From positions 1 through 61,263 of the forward strand of contig JAFRPF010000037.1 in assembly GCA_017429285.1 (NCBI GenBank): DNA of 61,263 nt. Direction: 5' to 3'. Below the pieces are notes generated by a model. That model did not search any database, was not told the DNA's origin, and saw nothing but the letters and a program-made list of their open reading frames with translations. The translations under genes and the position numbers were made by a program. Shown in pieces: positions 38,491-47,901 of this stretch. How positions within the stretch are numbered: the stretch's first letter is position 1; every line of letters begins with the position of its first letter. This DNA is from Bacilli bacterium (GTDB lineage Bacteria; Bacillota_I; Bacilli_A; RFN20; CAG-826).

Positions 38491-39587
38491 TGTTAGAGAT
38501 TGAATTAAAAAATGCGGGGAAAATTTCTCGTTTAACCAATAAAACGTTTCAATTTGATAAGCGCCTTGGTGAAGGTTTTTATTCTGCGAATTACTTTTTA
38601 AAAAGTAATAAGATTGTGAAAATGAATGAACCAAACCATATCGTGACCATGCAGTGGTTCCAAAGAAGAGATGATTCTAAATTATGCGGTATCGATGAAG
38701 CGATTGCTTTAATTCATACATTTGCTATTCATCCTGAAGAATTAGTTATTGAAGCTTTAAATGACGGGGATATCATCCAAGCTAATGAACCAGTTTTAAA
38801 AGTCACTGGTAAATATGAAAACTTTGGTTTTTTAGAATCTGTCATCGATGGTATATTAGCGAGAAGAACTAGTGTTTGCACCAATGTCTATAACGTGATG
38901 AAAGTAATAGGTGATGTTCCTATTTTCTCAATGGCGGATAGACAAGATGATTATCACACTCAAATGGGTGATGGTTATGCTACCTATATTGGTGGAATTA
39001 GTAAAGTTAGCACTGACGCTCAAGGAGCCTGGTATGGTGGTAAAGGTATGGGAACTATGCCTCATGCTTTAATCCAAATTTGTGGTGGAGATGTTTGTAA
39101 AGCCGCTGATATTTATTTAAAAACTTTCCCTGAAGAGAAAGTCACTGCTTTAATTGATTACCACAATAATGTGGTAAGAGATAGTTTAATCCTTGCTAAA
39201 CACCTTGGTAAAAAACTTAATGGTGTGAGAGTGGATACTTCTAAATCATTAATCGATCATTATTTTGATGATAAAGATACAAGTGACTTTGATCCTCATG
39301 GTGTTTGTAAAGAATTAATCTTTGCATTAAGAAAAGCTCTTGATGAAAACGGTTTTGATTATGTAAAAATTACCGTTAGTTCTTCTTTCTCCGCGGAGAA
39401 GATTAAAGAATGGAATGATTTAAAAGTTCCTGTTTCAATGTATGGAGTGGGAACATATTTTGTGAACAATATGACTTGTGGATTTACTGGAGATCTTGTG
39501 ATGCTGGACGGTAAGCCTGAAGCTAAAGAAGGAAGAAGTAATTATCCAAGTCATAGACTTAAAAAAGTTCCATATCCTATTTATTAA
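38490..39587 (+). CDS. pncB: Nicotinate phosphoribosyltransferase
   Basis: 365 residues, short NAPRTase form. DRQDDYHTQMGDGYATYIGG holds the substrate loop, GVRVDTSKSL near 250 and KITVSSSFSAEKI near 294 follow the quinolinate/nicotinate PRTase barrel. It salvages nicotinate to NaMN for NAD. It overlaps the ytpR stop by one base and ends the operon. Confidence 0.88.
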   Translation: MLEIELKNAGKISRLTNKTFQFDKRLGEGFYSANYFLKSNKIVKMNEPNHIVTMQWFQRRDDSKLCGIDEAIALIHTFAIHPEELVIEALNDGDIIQANEPVLKVTGKYENFGFLESVIDGILARRTSVCTNVYNVMKVIGDVPIFSMADRQDDYHTQMGDGYATYIGGISKVSTDAQGAWYGGKGMGTMPHALIQICGGDVCKAADIYLKTFPEEKVTALIDYHNNVVRDSLILAKHLGKKLNGVRVDTSKSLIDHYFDDKDTSDFDPHGVCKELIFALRKALDENGFDYVKITVSSSFSAEKIKEWNDLKVPVSMYGVGTYFVNNMTCGFTGDLVMLDGKPEAKEGRSNYPSHRLKKVPYPIY

Positions 39588-39602
39588 TAAATAGAAAATA
39601 CG

Positions 39603-39635
39603 AAAAAAGCCACAACTGATTGTGGCTTCTTTTTG
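39603..39635. terminator. Bidirectional terminator between pncB and rpsD
   Basis: Stem AAGCCACAA (39607-39615) with TTGTGGCTT (39620-39628), loop CTGA, A-tract before and T-tract after. Confidence 0.88.
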
Positions 39636-39650
39636 TTTTGATATCGAATA

Positions 39651-40256
39651 TTAGAGTTTTCTGTTGTAGTATTCGACGATTTGGCTTTCGGTAATATCGG
39701 CTGGTAATTCTTTACGTTCGACTTCACGGACGTATTTACCACACATTTTTGTGGCATCAACTTCAACCCAAGCATATTTCGCGGCGACTGATTCTAAAGA
39801 TTCTTTAATAACTTTTAAATCTTGGCTGCTTTCTTTAACGGAAATAACATCTCCGACTTGGCATAAATATGAAGCGATGTCAACTTTCTTACCGTTCACT
39901 AAGATGTGGCCGTGGTTGACTAATTGTCTCGCGCCTCTACGGGTACGAGCAAAGCCCATACGGAACACTAAGTTATCAAGACGGCTTTCGAGTAATTTCA
40001 TGAAGGCGACACCGGTAACTTCTTTACTGGCTAACGCAATCATGAATAATCTACGGAATTGTCTTTCGTTGACGCCATACATTTGTCTTAATTTTTGTTT
40101 TTCGACTAATTGTTTACCGTATTCAGATAATTTCTTTTTACGGTTAGCACCGTGTTGTCCAGGTCCATAAGGACGTTTGGATAATTCTTTACCGGTTTCT
40201 AATGTAGAAAAACCAAGACGACGGCTTCTTTTCCAATCTGATCCTGTGTATCTCAT
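39651..40256 (-). CDS. rpsD: 30S ribosomal protein S4
   Basis: 201 residues. [15 protein letters not shown] at the start, the GQHG motif, and an S4 RNA-binding domain ([27 protein letters not shown]) are diagnostic. It lacks the zinc Cys knuckle of some homologues. A structured leader upstream indicates autoregulation by S4. Confidence 0.97.
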   Translation of the reverse strand: MRYTGSDWKRSRRLGFSTLETGKELSKRPYGPGQHGANRKKKLSEYGKQLVEKQKLRQMYGVNERQFRRLFMIALASKEVTGVAFMKLLESRLDNLVFRMGFARTRRGARQLVNHGHILVNGKKVDIASYLCQVGDVISVKESSQDLKVIKESLESVAAKYAWVEVDATKMCGKYVREVERKELPADITESQIVEYYNRKL

Positions 40257-40409
40257 GATCTATCCTTCCTTTCTTTATTTTTTTCGCAAAATAATGAATA
40301 GGTGTGAATCCCTGACTTCGGGTGTTCTCATTTTCGCCTTAGAGCTTAGGTTACTTAATTAACATTGAGAACGTCTGACAAGCCGTATTCACATGCTGCA
40401 TTACATGCA
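40257..40409 (-). ncRNA. S4 leader (autoregulatory 5' UTR of rpsD)
   Basis: About 150 bases from the predicted start to the ATG. On the minus strand TGTGAAT (40393-40387) pairs with ATTCACA (40309-40303), and inside it GTTCTCA (40372-40366) pairs with TGAGAAC (40330-40324). A small hairpin near the 5' end and CCCGAAGTCAGGG complete the fold. Size, position and nested helices fit the Bacillota S4 leader bound by S4 protein. Confidence 0.75.
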
Positions 40410-40415
40410 GTAATA

Positions 40416-40444
40416 AATATATAGAAATTGAAAAATTCAGTCAA
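40416..40444 (-). promoter_or_regulatory. rpsD promoter
   Basis: Minus strand: -35 TTGACT (40444-40439), 17-base spacer, -10 TATATT (40421-40416). The rest of the gap to ezrA (40445-40624) is AT-rich, holds the ezrA ribosome site AGGAGG and a small TACAT/ATGTA hairpin near 40580, and no gene that I can support. Confidence 0.7.
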
Positions 40445-40624
40445 CATTTTTTTATCTATAAAGTGAGAAAGAAGCTAGTTTTAGCATTAAATTATAATAA
40501 ATTTAATATTTTTTTGATTTTTCTTTTAAATATCACGCTATTGCTTATACAATATTACATAGTCATATGCCCAGTTACATTAAATGTAGGTGGCGATATA
40601 AATAGACAATAGGAGGAAAGAAAG

Positions 40625-42358
40625 ATGATAAAAATATTTGCAGGTATACAAACCGTAGGAGTGGTATTTATCGTTTTAGGTATTATCGCTTTACTTTCCG
40701 TGATCGGTATCTTACTTTATGTTTTCGTTTTCTCCCGTAACTCCTATAAAAAACAAATTCGTGAATTAGAAAGAAAATTTTCCTATTTTGACGCTTTATT
40801 AATGGGCCAAGATTCTCAATATATCCGTCATTTAGAAATCGTTTCTAGAACTAATCTTTTATATGTTGAAACATATAATACTTATAATAAGAAATTTAAA
40901 GAAGTCTATGAAAACGATGATAAGTTCGCAGAATCCATGATTAAGCAACTTAATTCCTTAGTGAAATCCAACCAATATAAAAACATCAAATCCGTGATTA
41001 ATGATGGTAAAAAAGCTATCGCGATGTTTGAAGAAGCCGTTAACACATTAGATAGTGAATTATATGAAATTGTCAAACCAGAAGAAGAAGCTAGACAAGC
41101 GATCTTAAAACTCAAAGAGAATTATAGACGTGTTAAACAAATCTTCTATTCCAATAGCAACGACTTAGAATTAGTTGGTAACTCCTTTAATAAAGTATTT
41201 GAAAAATTAGATTCTTCTTTTGTGGAATTTGAAAACCATATCGAAAGTGCGGAATATGAAGAGGCTAATGAATTATTACCAGTTATTACTAAAGTTATCT
41301 CCGCATTAGAAGAAGCCTTATCTCATTTACCAAATCTATGCATCATGCTTCAAACTGTTTTACCAGAGAAGATTGAACAGCTAAATAGCGAATATAATAA
41401 CGTGGAAAGAAAAGGTGTCCCATTATTTAATCTTTCCTATAAACATCGTGTCGATAGCTGGCTAAGCTCTATCGAAGATCAAAAGAAGAAACTTATTAAT
41501 CTTCAATATGCAGGCGTTATGGAAGAGATTAATAGAATCTCTCAAGAGATTGAAGAGACCAGAAATCAACTCAATAGTGAAGTTGATGACAAAGTCATCT
41601 TTGAAGAAGCCGCGGATAAACTTTATAAAGCCGCAATTGAACTTGAAAAAGAATTCTTAAAAGTGTGTTCTTTACTTCCAGAAGTGAAAAGAATTTATAT
41701 CATGTCCGATGAACAATTGTCTCATATTGATGCTTTAAAAGATGATATGAATAAAATGGGCACAAGTAAACGTACCTTAGATAATTTCATCCATTCAGGA
41801 ACTAAACAACCATACTCTATTCTTAGAAAGAAACTTGATGACCTTCAAGCGGATTATGATGTAGCGGAAAAAGGCTTAAAAGATTTTAAAACTTATATCG
41901 ATTCCTTAAGAACAAGTTGTGAAGAAGCTTATGGCTTAGTCTTTGTTTATTATTATCACTGTAAACAAACTGAAGGAATTATTAGAGATATCGGCATCGA
42001 ATCATTTAATGAAAAATATAAAGAACAAATCGATACCTGTTATGAATTATTAAATGAAATCGATAGCAACTTAAAAGTACAACCAATCGATGTGAGATTT
42101 GTGAATGAAAAAGTTGAACAACTAAAGAGTGTCGCAAATACTTTATTTGACGAAGTCGATAATAAATTCCGCGAACAACAATTAGCGGAATCAGCGATTG
42201 TTTATGCGAATAGAGATCGTAATCATCAAGCGGATGTTCATCAACAACTAACTATGTTAGAAGATTCATTCTTTAAAGGTGAATTCTTAAAAGTTTATCA
42301 TGACGCGAACGCGATTTATCGTCGCATGCACGTTGAGGAGTCTACTAGTGGCAAATAA
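40625..42358 (+). CDS. ezrA: Septation ring formation regulator EzrA
   Basis: 577 residues, the usual length. One membrane helix near 13-36 at the N-terminus, then a long series of helical repeats typical of the spectrin-like EzrA arc (many Glu/Lys/Leu, no Pro-rich breaks). EzrA prevents extra FtsZ rings and recruits division proteins, so FtsZ-based division is implied. The order ezrA-nifZ-thiI is as in Bacillus. Confidence 0.85.
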   Translation: MIKIFAGIQTVGVVFIVLGIIALLSVIGILLYVFVFSRNSYKKQIRELERKFSYFDALLMGQDSQYIRHLEIVSRTNLLYVETYNTYNKKFKEVYENDDKFAESMIKQLNSLVKSNQYKNIKSVINDGKKAIAMFEEAVNTLDSELYEIVKPEEEARQAILKLKENYRRVKQIFYSNSNDLELVGNSFNKVFEKLDSSFVEFENHIESAEYEEANELLPVITKVISALEEALSHLPNLCIMLQTVLPEKIEQLNSEYNNVERKGVPLFNLSYKHRVDSWLSSIEDQKKKLINLQYAGVMEEINRISQEIEETRNQLNSEVDDKVIFEEAADKLYKAAIELEKEFLKVCSLLPEVKRIYIMSDEQLSHIDALKDDMNKMGTSKRTLDNFIHSGTKQPYSILRKKLDDLQADYDVAEKGLKDFKTYIDSLRTSCEEAYGLVFVYYYHCKQTEGIIRDIGIESFNEKYKEQIDTCYELLNEIDSNLKVQPIDVRFVNEKVEQLKSVANTLFDEVDNKFREQQLAESAIVYANRDRNHQADVHQQLTMLEDSFFKGEFLKVYHDANAIYRRMHVEESTSGK

Positions 42359-43481
42359 AATCATTTATTTAGATAACGCTGCAACCACTCTAGTTAACCC
42401 CGAAGTATTAGATTCATATAACAAAACCAAAACCCAATATTTTGCTAATCCTAGTTCCATTCATATTTCTGGGCAAGAATCTTCTCGTCTTTTATCAAAA
42501 GCTAGAGAACAGATTTTATCGTTGTTAAATGTTAATGATGATGAACTAATTTTTACTAGTGGAGCGACAGAAGCTAATAATCTCGCCATTAAAGGTTATG
42601 CTTTAAGATATCAAAATAGAGGGAAGCATTTAATTACCACCGTTATTGAACATCCTTCTGTTTTAGAAGCTTTTAAACAATTAGAAGATAATTTTGGTTT
42701 TGAAGTTACTTATTTACCGATTAATAAAAATGGTGCTATCGATATTAATGATTTAAAAAACGCCATTAGAAAAGACACTATTTTAGTGTCAATTATGGCT
42801 GTAAATAATGAAATTGGTAGTATCAATAATATCAATGAAATCTCTAACCTATTAAATGATTATCCATTAATTGCTTTTCATAGTGATGTCACCCAAGGAA
42901 TTGGTAAGATTAATCTTCCCTATGAAAAGATGGATATGTTCTCTTTTTCAGGACATAAAATACATGGCTTAAATAGTAGTGGTGCTTTAATTAAAAGAAA
43001 GAAAATTGAACTTCTTCCATTAATTTCTGGTGGAGGACAAGAGAATAATTTTAGAAGTGGCACAAACGACGTTGCTTTAGCGGTTTCTTTAGCGAAAGCG
43101 ATGAGATTATCTATTTCCTCTTTAGATCATAATTTCGCTAAAATTAAGCAATTTAGTGAGGTTTTGCTAACTTATTTAAAAGAAAATCCTTCTTTATATG
43201 AGATTAATAGTTTTGATAATCCCTATATTGTTAACTTCTCTTCGTTAACTAAAAAAGCTAGTGTTGTTGTAGAAAGTTTATCCACTAGAGGAATAATGGT
43301 TTCCTCGGTCAGTGCATGTCATGCTAAAAAAGAGCCAATCAGTTATGTTATTAAGGCGCTTGGTAAAAGCGATGAATTAGCTCATAACACAATAAGAGTG
43401 AGCTTTTCTAGCGATAATAATATCGAAGATGTGAACGCTTTGATATTTAACCTCAAAAATATAAATAAGGAGCTCGTCTAA
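42348..43481 (+). CDS. nifZ: Cysteine desulfurase (NifZ/IscS family, partner of ThiI)
   Basis: 377 residues from the GTG at 42348, seven bases after GAGGAG and overlapping ezrA by 11; the frame extends upstream but without a ribosome site. IYLDNAATT at the start, TSGATEANNLAIKG, SFSGHKIHGLNSSG with the PLP Lys, and SACHAKKEP with the catalytic Cys. Delivers sulfur to ThiI, which is encoded next with a one-base overlap. Confidence 0.9.
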   Translation: MANKIIYLDNAATTLVNPEVLDSYNKTKTQYFANPSSIHISGQESSRLLSKAREQILSLLNVNDDELIFTSGATEANNLAIKGYALRYQNRGKHLITTVIEHPSVLEAFKQLEDNFGFEVTYLPINKNGAIDINDLKNAIRKDTILVSIMAVNNEIGSINNINEISNLLNDYPLIAFHSDVTQGIGKINLPYEKMDMFSFSGHKIHGLNSSGALIKRKKIELLPLISGGGQENNFRSGTNDVALAVSLAKAMRLSISSLDHNFAKIKQFSEVLLTYLKENPSLYEINSFDNPYIVNFSSLTKKASVVVESLSTRGIMVSSVSACHAKKEPISYVIKALGKSDELAHNTIRVSFSSDNNIEDVNALIFNLKNINKELV

Positions 43482-44677
43482 TGATTACTTATGATCATAT
43501 TATGGTCCGCTTTGGCGAACTTTCCACAAAAGGGAAAAATAAGATAGATTTTATTCGCACTTTAAATAAGAACATTATTAGAGCGTTAAAAGATTTCCCT
43601 AAACTTGATATCAATATGAGACATGATCATATCTATGTCACATTAAATGGTGAATCTTATGAACCTGTTATTGAAAGACTTCAAGATGTCAGTGGAATCC
43701 AAGGCTTATCTTTAGTCTATAAAGCCAAAGATCGTGGTATTGAAAATATTAAAAATGTCTCTTTAGAGCTTATCAAACAAGAAACAGGTAAGACTTTTAA
43801 AGTAAAAGTTAAAAGAAGTGATAAAACTTACCCATTAATTTCTGATCAAATTACTAGATTAGTCGCGGGTCATATTTTAAGAAACACCGTCGGATTAACT
43901 GTCGATGTTCATAATCCAGATATCTTACTTTCTATAGAAATAAGAGAAGAAGCCGCTTATATATTCGCTCATACATTTAAAGGAGCGGGTGGATACCCAT
44001 TAGGTGTGGGTGGTAAAGCCATGCATATGCTTTCTGGTGGTATCGATTCTCCAGTTGCGGCTTATTTATTAATGAAAAGAGGAGTGAATATCGAATGTAT
44101 TCATTTTGCTTCTCCACCCTATACACAGATGGGCGTTATATATAAATTAGAAGATTTATTAAAAGTATTAAGTAAATATCAAGGTCGTATCCGTTTACAT
44201 ATCGTCCCTTTCACTAAGATTCAAGAAGCTATCTATGATAACGTTGATGAAAGCTATTGCATCACGATGATGAGAAGAATGATGTTCCGTTTAGCGGATC
44301 GATTAGCAAAGATGAGACATTGTCCAGTCATCTCTAGTGGAGAATCGGTTGGACAAGTGGCTTCTCAGACTTTACAATCGATGAATGTCATTAATCAAGT
44401 CACAAATATGCCAATTATTAGACCGTGCGCGACAATGGATAAAACCGACATTATTAATACCGCAATAAGAATTGGAACATATGATATTTCCATTAGACCA
44501 TTTATTGATTGCTGCACAATCTTTACTCCCAAGTCTCCAAAAACCGCACCTCATTTAGAGGACTGTTTAAAATACGAAGAGAAATTTGATTTTGAGCCGT
44601 TAATAAAAGAAGCACTTAGCAATATCGAAGTTAAATTCATCTCTAGTGAAGATGAAACAAAAGAAGATTTGTTATAA
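43481..44677 (+). CDS. thiI: tRNA 4-thiouridine synthetase ThiI
   Basis: 398 residues. Ferredoxin-like and THUMP domains at the N-terminus, then the PP-loop MLSGGIDSPVAAYLL near 184-198 and CCTIFTPKSPKT near 345. There is no C-terminal rhodanese domain, as in Bacillus. Makes s4U8 in tRNA with sulfur from NifZ. Confidence 0.94.
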   Translation: MITYDHIMVRFGELSTKGKNKIDFIRTLNKNIIRALKDFPKLDINMRHDHIYVTLNGESYEPVIERLQDVSGIQGLSLVYKAKDRGIENIKNVSLELIKQETGKTFKVKVKRSDKTYPLISDQITRLVAGHILRNTVGLTVDVHNPDILLSIEIREEAAYIFAHTFKGAGGYPLGVGGKAMHMLSGGIDSPVAAYLLMKRGVNIECIHFASPPYTQMGVIYKLEDLLKVLSKYQGRIRLHIVPFTKIQEAIYDNVDESYCITMMRRMMFRLADRLAKMRHCPVISSGESVGQVASQTLQSMNVINQVTNMPIIRPCATMDKTDIINTAIRIGTYDISIRPFIDCCTIFTPKSPKTAPHLEDCLKYEEKFDFEPLIKEALSNIEVKFISSEDETKEDLL

Positions 44678-44682
44678 ATAAC

Positions 44683-44711
44683 AAAAACCAGGATCGCTCC
44701 TGGTTTTGTTT
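44683..44711. terminator. Bidirectional terminator between thiI and rplT
   Basis: Ten-base stem AAAACCAGGA (44684-44693) with TCCTGGTTTT (44698-44707), loop TCGC, T-rich on both strands. Confidence 0.9.
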
Positions 44712-44727
44712 TACTTATTAGCAATAA

Positions 44728-45084
44728 TTATTTTGCGCTTTTCTTCGCTAATTTCACTAAATCAGCAAAGGCTGCTGGATCATTGATCGCTAATTCTGAA
44801 AGCATCTTACGGTTGACTTGAACGTTAGCTTGTTTTAAACCGAACATGAATTTACTATAAGAAATATCATTCATACGGCAAGCAGCGTTGATACGTCTGA
44901 TCCATAATTTACGATAATCGCTTTTTAATTTACGACGATCGTTAAACGCATAGTTTAAACTATGTAACACTTGTTCTTTCGCTGTTTTGAAGAGTAAGTG
45001 TTTGCTTCCGAAGTAACCGGAAGCCATCTTTAAGATTTTCTTACGACGAGCACGTGTAACTGTGCCACCTTTAACTCTAGCCAT
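44728..45084 (-). CDS. rplT: 50S ribosomal protein L20
   Basis: 118 residues. [27 protein letters not shown] and [14 protein letters not shown] are unmistakable. L20 also represses its own operon by binding the leader upstream of infC. Last gene of infC-rpmI-rplT. Confidence 0.97.
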   Translation of the reverse strand: MARVKGGTVTRARRKKILKMASGYFGSKHLLFKTAKEQVLHSLNYAFNDRRKLKSDYRKLWIRRINAACRMNDISYSKFMFGLKQANVQVNRKMLSELAINDPAAFADLVKLAKKSAK

Positions 45085-45098
45085 TGACGGTTACCTCC

Positions 45099-45293
45099 TT
45101 ACTTAATGATGAGAAACTTAATTCTTTTATAATCAGTTGGATGAACTGATGTCGCTTTCATTAAGTGTCTCTTTTGTTTTGTTGTTTTGTGTGGGGCTAA
45201 ATGTGAAACATAAGCGTGGTGTCTAACAACTTTACCACTGCCTGTGACCTTAATTCTTTTCATAAGGCCTCTTTTGCTTTTCATTTTTGGCAT
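45099..45293 (-). CDS. rpmI: 50S ribosomal protein L35
   Basis: 64 residues: [20 protein letters not shown] at the N-terminus and [12 protein letters not shown] near the end are L35 signatures. It sits between infC and rplT with short gaps. Confidence 0.96.
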   Translation of the reverse strand: MPKMKSKRGLMKRIKVTGSGKVVRHHAYVSHLAPHKTTKQKRHLMKATSVHPTDYKRIKFLIIK

Positions 45294-45305
45294 AATGACT
45301 TCCTC

Positions 45306-45860
45306 CTACTTTCTTTTTGGAGCGAGAATGGCGATCATCCAACGTCCATCCATAGATGAAGGTTTTTCGACCGTGCAATATTCGCTTAATAATGCAATGA
45401 ATTTATCCATCACTTCTTGACCGACTTCAATATGAGTCATCTGTCTACCACGGAATCTAACGCCGACTTTGACTTTGTTTCCTTCTTGAAGGAACTTCAT
45501 CGCTGCACGAGCTTTAGTTTCCATATCATGCGCGCCGATTTGGGGAGTTAATTGAACCTCTTTAGTCTCGACGGTATGTTGGTTTTTCTTGGCTTCCTTA
45601 GCCTTCTTTTGTTGTTCAAAACGGTATTTACCATAATTGATGATTTTGCACACAGGTGGTTGAGCATTTGGGGCGACACAGAATAAATCTAAGTCGTATT
45701 CATTAGCTTTTCTTTGTGCATCTCTTGAGGACATTGTTCCTAATTGTTCTCCATTAGGACCAATTAATAATACGGTTGGGAAACGAATTAATTCATTTAC
45801 CAAATCTTTGTTTTGATTGTTGGGCTTACGGTTATTGCCTTGAATATTGTTTGTGATGAT
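45306..45860 (-). CDS. infC: Translation initiation factor IF-3, probable non-AUG (AUC) start
   Basis: About 184 residues. LLIGPNGEQLGTMSSRDAQ, CVAPNAQPPVCKIINYGKY and the C-domain KVGVRFRGRQMTHIE identify IF-3. No in-frame ATG or GTG exists near the N-terminus. A TTG lies directly against the ribosome site AAAAGGAG (45877-45870) and cannot be used. The first codon at good distance (nine bases) is ATC at 45860. IF-3 rejects non-canonical starts, so an AUC start would give the known IF-3 self-repression. Exact start uncertain by a few codons. Confidence 0.9.
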   Translation of the reverse strand: MITNNIQGNNRKPNNQNKDLVNELIRFPTVLLIGPNGEQLGTMSSRDAQRKANEYDLDLFCVAPNAQPPVCKIINYGKYRFEQQKKAKEAKKNQHTVETKEVQLTPQIGAHDMETKARAAMKFLQEGNKVKVGVRFRGRQMTHIEVGQEVMDKFIALLSEYCTVEKPSSMDGRWMIAILAPKRK

Positions 45861-46003
45861 AAATATCAACTCCTTTTGTCAAAAAAACGGATGCAAGCCT
45901 AGTGCACCCGTAACAATCTTAACCCCTAAGATGTAGCGTTAGCCAATCAACTTTGTCGATCTGGCGAGAAGCGGGTGCCTCTGCTTTCTACCTTTTATTT
46001 GCG
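45861..46003 (-). ncRNA. L20 leader with terminator/antiterminator switch
   Basis: Leader of about 140 bases. A rho-independent terminator, GGGTGCA (45909-45903) with TGCATCC (45895-45889), runs into seven T, ending about 10 bases before the infC ribosome site. An upstream GCACCCG (45978-45972) is perfectly complementary to CGGGTGC (45910-45904), which overlaps the terminator's left arm, so it can act as antiterminator. This is the expected logic for L20-mediated attenuation. Confidence 0.8.
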
Positions 46004-46009
46004 TCAATA

Positions 46010-46038
46010 ATAGTATCATTATTAATGATAGGCGTCAA
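46010..46038 (-). promoter_or_regulatory. infC operon promoter
   Basis: Minus strand: -35 TTGACG (46038-46033), 17-base spacer, -10 TACTAT (46015-46010). The -35 abuts the thrS terminator. Confidence 0.7.
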
Positions 46039-46067
46039 CAAAAAATAAAAGCCCACAAAGTGGGCTT
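46038..46067 (-). terminator. thrS terminator
   Basis: On the minus strand AAGCCCAC and GTGGGCTT flank a three-base loop (46067-46049) and run into TTATTTTTTG. Confidence 0.88.
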
Positions 46068-46071
46068 AATA

Positions 46072-47829
46072 TTATTTCATCAATTTTATTTCTTCGTTTA
46101 TCAAAGCGATGAAATCGTTAACTTTAACTGTAATCTGTTCTTGTTGACCATATTTACGATAAGTCACAGTTCCATCATCTCTTTCATGATCACCGAGAAC
46201 GATAGTGTATGGAATCTTTCTCATTTGCGCATTTCTCATACGATAGCCAAGTTTATCATTGCTATCATCGAGTTCCACACGTAAGTCTAAGTCACGGAAT
46301 TGTTCATATAATTTTTGAGCATATTCGAGATGGAAATTATTATTAACCGGTAATAATGCGATTTGAACTGGGGCTAACCAGGTTGGGAAAGCACCGGCGT
46401 AGTTTTCAGTAATGATACCGATAAATCTTTCGATAGAACCGAAGCAGGCTCTATGGAGCATGACAGGACGTTTCTTTTCCCCATTAGAATCGATGTAATA
46501 GCAATCGAATCTTTCTGGTAAGTTCATATCGAGTTGAACGGTACCGCACTGCCAGATACGTCCCATGGAATCTTTGAGTTTGAAGTCTAATTTTGGACCA
46601 TAGAAAGCACCATCACCTGGGTTAATCTTGAAATCGTGGCCGCTATTTTCGCAAACTCTTTTAAGGATTTCTTCACTCTTATTCCAGATTTCAATATCGC
46701 CAATATAGTCTTTTTCTGGTCTAGTAGATAATTCAATTTTGTAGTCTAAACCGAAGATGTTATAAATCTCTTCATATAATTTGAGAATAGAAACAATTTC
46801 TTCTTCAATTTGATCATCTCTTACAAATGTATGAGCATCATCTTGAGTAAAGCTTCTCACACGGAATAATCCGTTAAGAGCGCCGCTTGCTTCATGTCTA
46901 TGGACGTGACCGAGTTCCGCATAGCGTAATGGTAAGTCTTTATAGGAGTGAAGTGAATTCTTGTAAACAAGAATTGCGCCAGGACAGTTCATCGGTTTCA
47001 CCGCGAATTCTTTTTCGTCGATTTCTGTGGTGTACATATTATCTTTATAATGTTCCCAGTGACCAGAGGTAATCCATAATTCCTTGGATAACATAATCGG
47101 GGTATCGATTAATAGATAATTGTATCTTCTATGGATTCTTTTCCACATGTCTTCAATCTGAGTTCTAATGATCATTCCATTAGGCAACCAGAATGGGAAA
47201 CCAGGACCATATTCACTTAACATAAATAGGTTAAGTTGCTTACCGAGTAAACGGTGGTCTCTTTTCTTTCTTTCTTCGATTAAATTTAAGTAGGAATTAA
47301 GTTCTTCAGCGGTGAACCAGGAAGTGCCATAAATACGAACTAATTGTTTGTTCTTACTATTGCCTCTCCAATAAGCACCCGCTAAAGATAATAATTTAAA
47401 ATGTTTGATTTGACCGGTGGACATAATATGTGGTCCACGGCATAAATCGGTAAATTCACCTTGAGTAAAAGTGGTGATATCTTCATCGATGTCTTTGATA
47501 AGTTCAATCTTATAAGGATTGTTTTTAAAAACTTCTAGAGCTTCTTTTTTGGATAAAACTTGTCTAACAATTCTTTCGTCTTTATTAGCAAGTTCATGCA
47601 TTTTCTTTTCGATTTTTGCTAAATCTTCTTCGACAATTGGTTCTTTAAAATCGATGTCGTAATAGAAACCATTTTCAATCGCTGGTCCAAATCCGAATAA
47701 AGCATCAGGATATAACTGTTGGATCGCTTCAGCGAGTAAGTGAGAAGTGGAATGGTTTAACACTTCTAAAGCTTCTTGGCTACTTTTATCCATTTCGATA
47801 ATCGAGCCATCATGTTGTTGTACTTTCAT
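46072..47829 (-). CDS. thrS: Threonyl-tRNA synthetase lacking the TGS domain
   Basis: 585 residues instead of about 640. It begins with a ~20-residue tail and goes straight into the editing (SAD) domain: HSTSHLLAEA and CRGPH hold the zinc-like editing residues. The class II catalytic core follows with MNCPGAILVYK (zinc Cys) and ELGHVHRHEASG (motif 2), then the anticodon-binding domain from about 490. The N-terminal TGS domain of bacterial ThrRS is not encoded in frame. GGAG lies upstream. It is behind pfkA with a 72-base gap and no T-box. Confidence 0.95.
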   Translation of the reverse strand: MKVQQHDGSIIEMDKSSQEALEVLNHSTSHLLAEAIQQLYPDALFGFGPAIENGFYYDIDFKEPIVEEDLAKIEKKMHELANKDERIVRQVLSKKEALEVFKNNPYKIELIKDIDEDITTFTQGEFTDLCRGPHIMSTGQIKHFKLLSLAGAYWRGNSKNKQLVRIYGTSWFTAEELNSYLNLIEERKKRDHRLLGKQLNLFMLSEYGPGFPFWLPNGMIIRTQIEDMWKRIHRRYNYLLIDTPIMLSKELWITSGHWEHYKDNMYTTEIDEKEFAVKPMNCPGAILVYKNSLHSYKDLPLRYAELGHVHRHEASGALNGLFRVRSFTQDDAHTFVRDDQIEEEIVSILKLYEEIYNIFGLDYKIELSTRPEKDYIGDIEIWNKSEEILKRVCENSGHDFKINPGDGAFYGPKLDFKLKDSMGRIWQCGTVQLDMNLPERFDCYYIDSNGEKKRPVMLHRACFGSIERFIGIITENYAGAFPTWLAPVQIALLPVNNNFHLEYAQKLYEQFRDLDLRVELDDSNDKLGYRMRNAQMRKIPYTIVLGDHERDDGTVTYRKYGQQEQITVKVNDFIALINEEIKLMK

Positions 47830-47901
47830 TTTCTTTCTTCTTTCTCCACAATACAGTAGTGGGCTTTTTTGCTATTAAATATTAATATTTAAAAAATATG
47901 A

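Noticed and set aside
39751-40170. Plus-strand reading frame opposite rpsD
   Set aside because: It is the antisense shadow of S4, with no ribosome site and no protein-like composition.
40575-40600. Riboswitch upstream of ezrA
   Set aside because: Only a small TACAT/ATGTA hairpin is visible; no known aptamer core.
47830-47901. T-box leader upstream of thrS (also considered for leuS)
   Set aside because: The gaps (72 and 20 bases) are too short and lack the specifier stem and T-box sequence.
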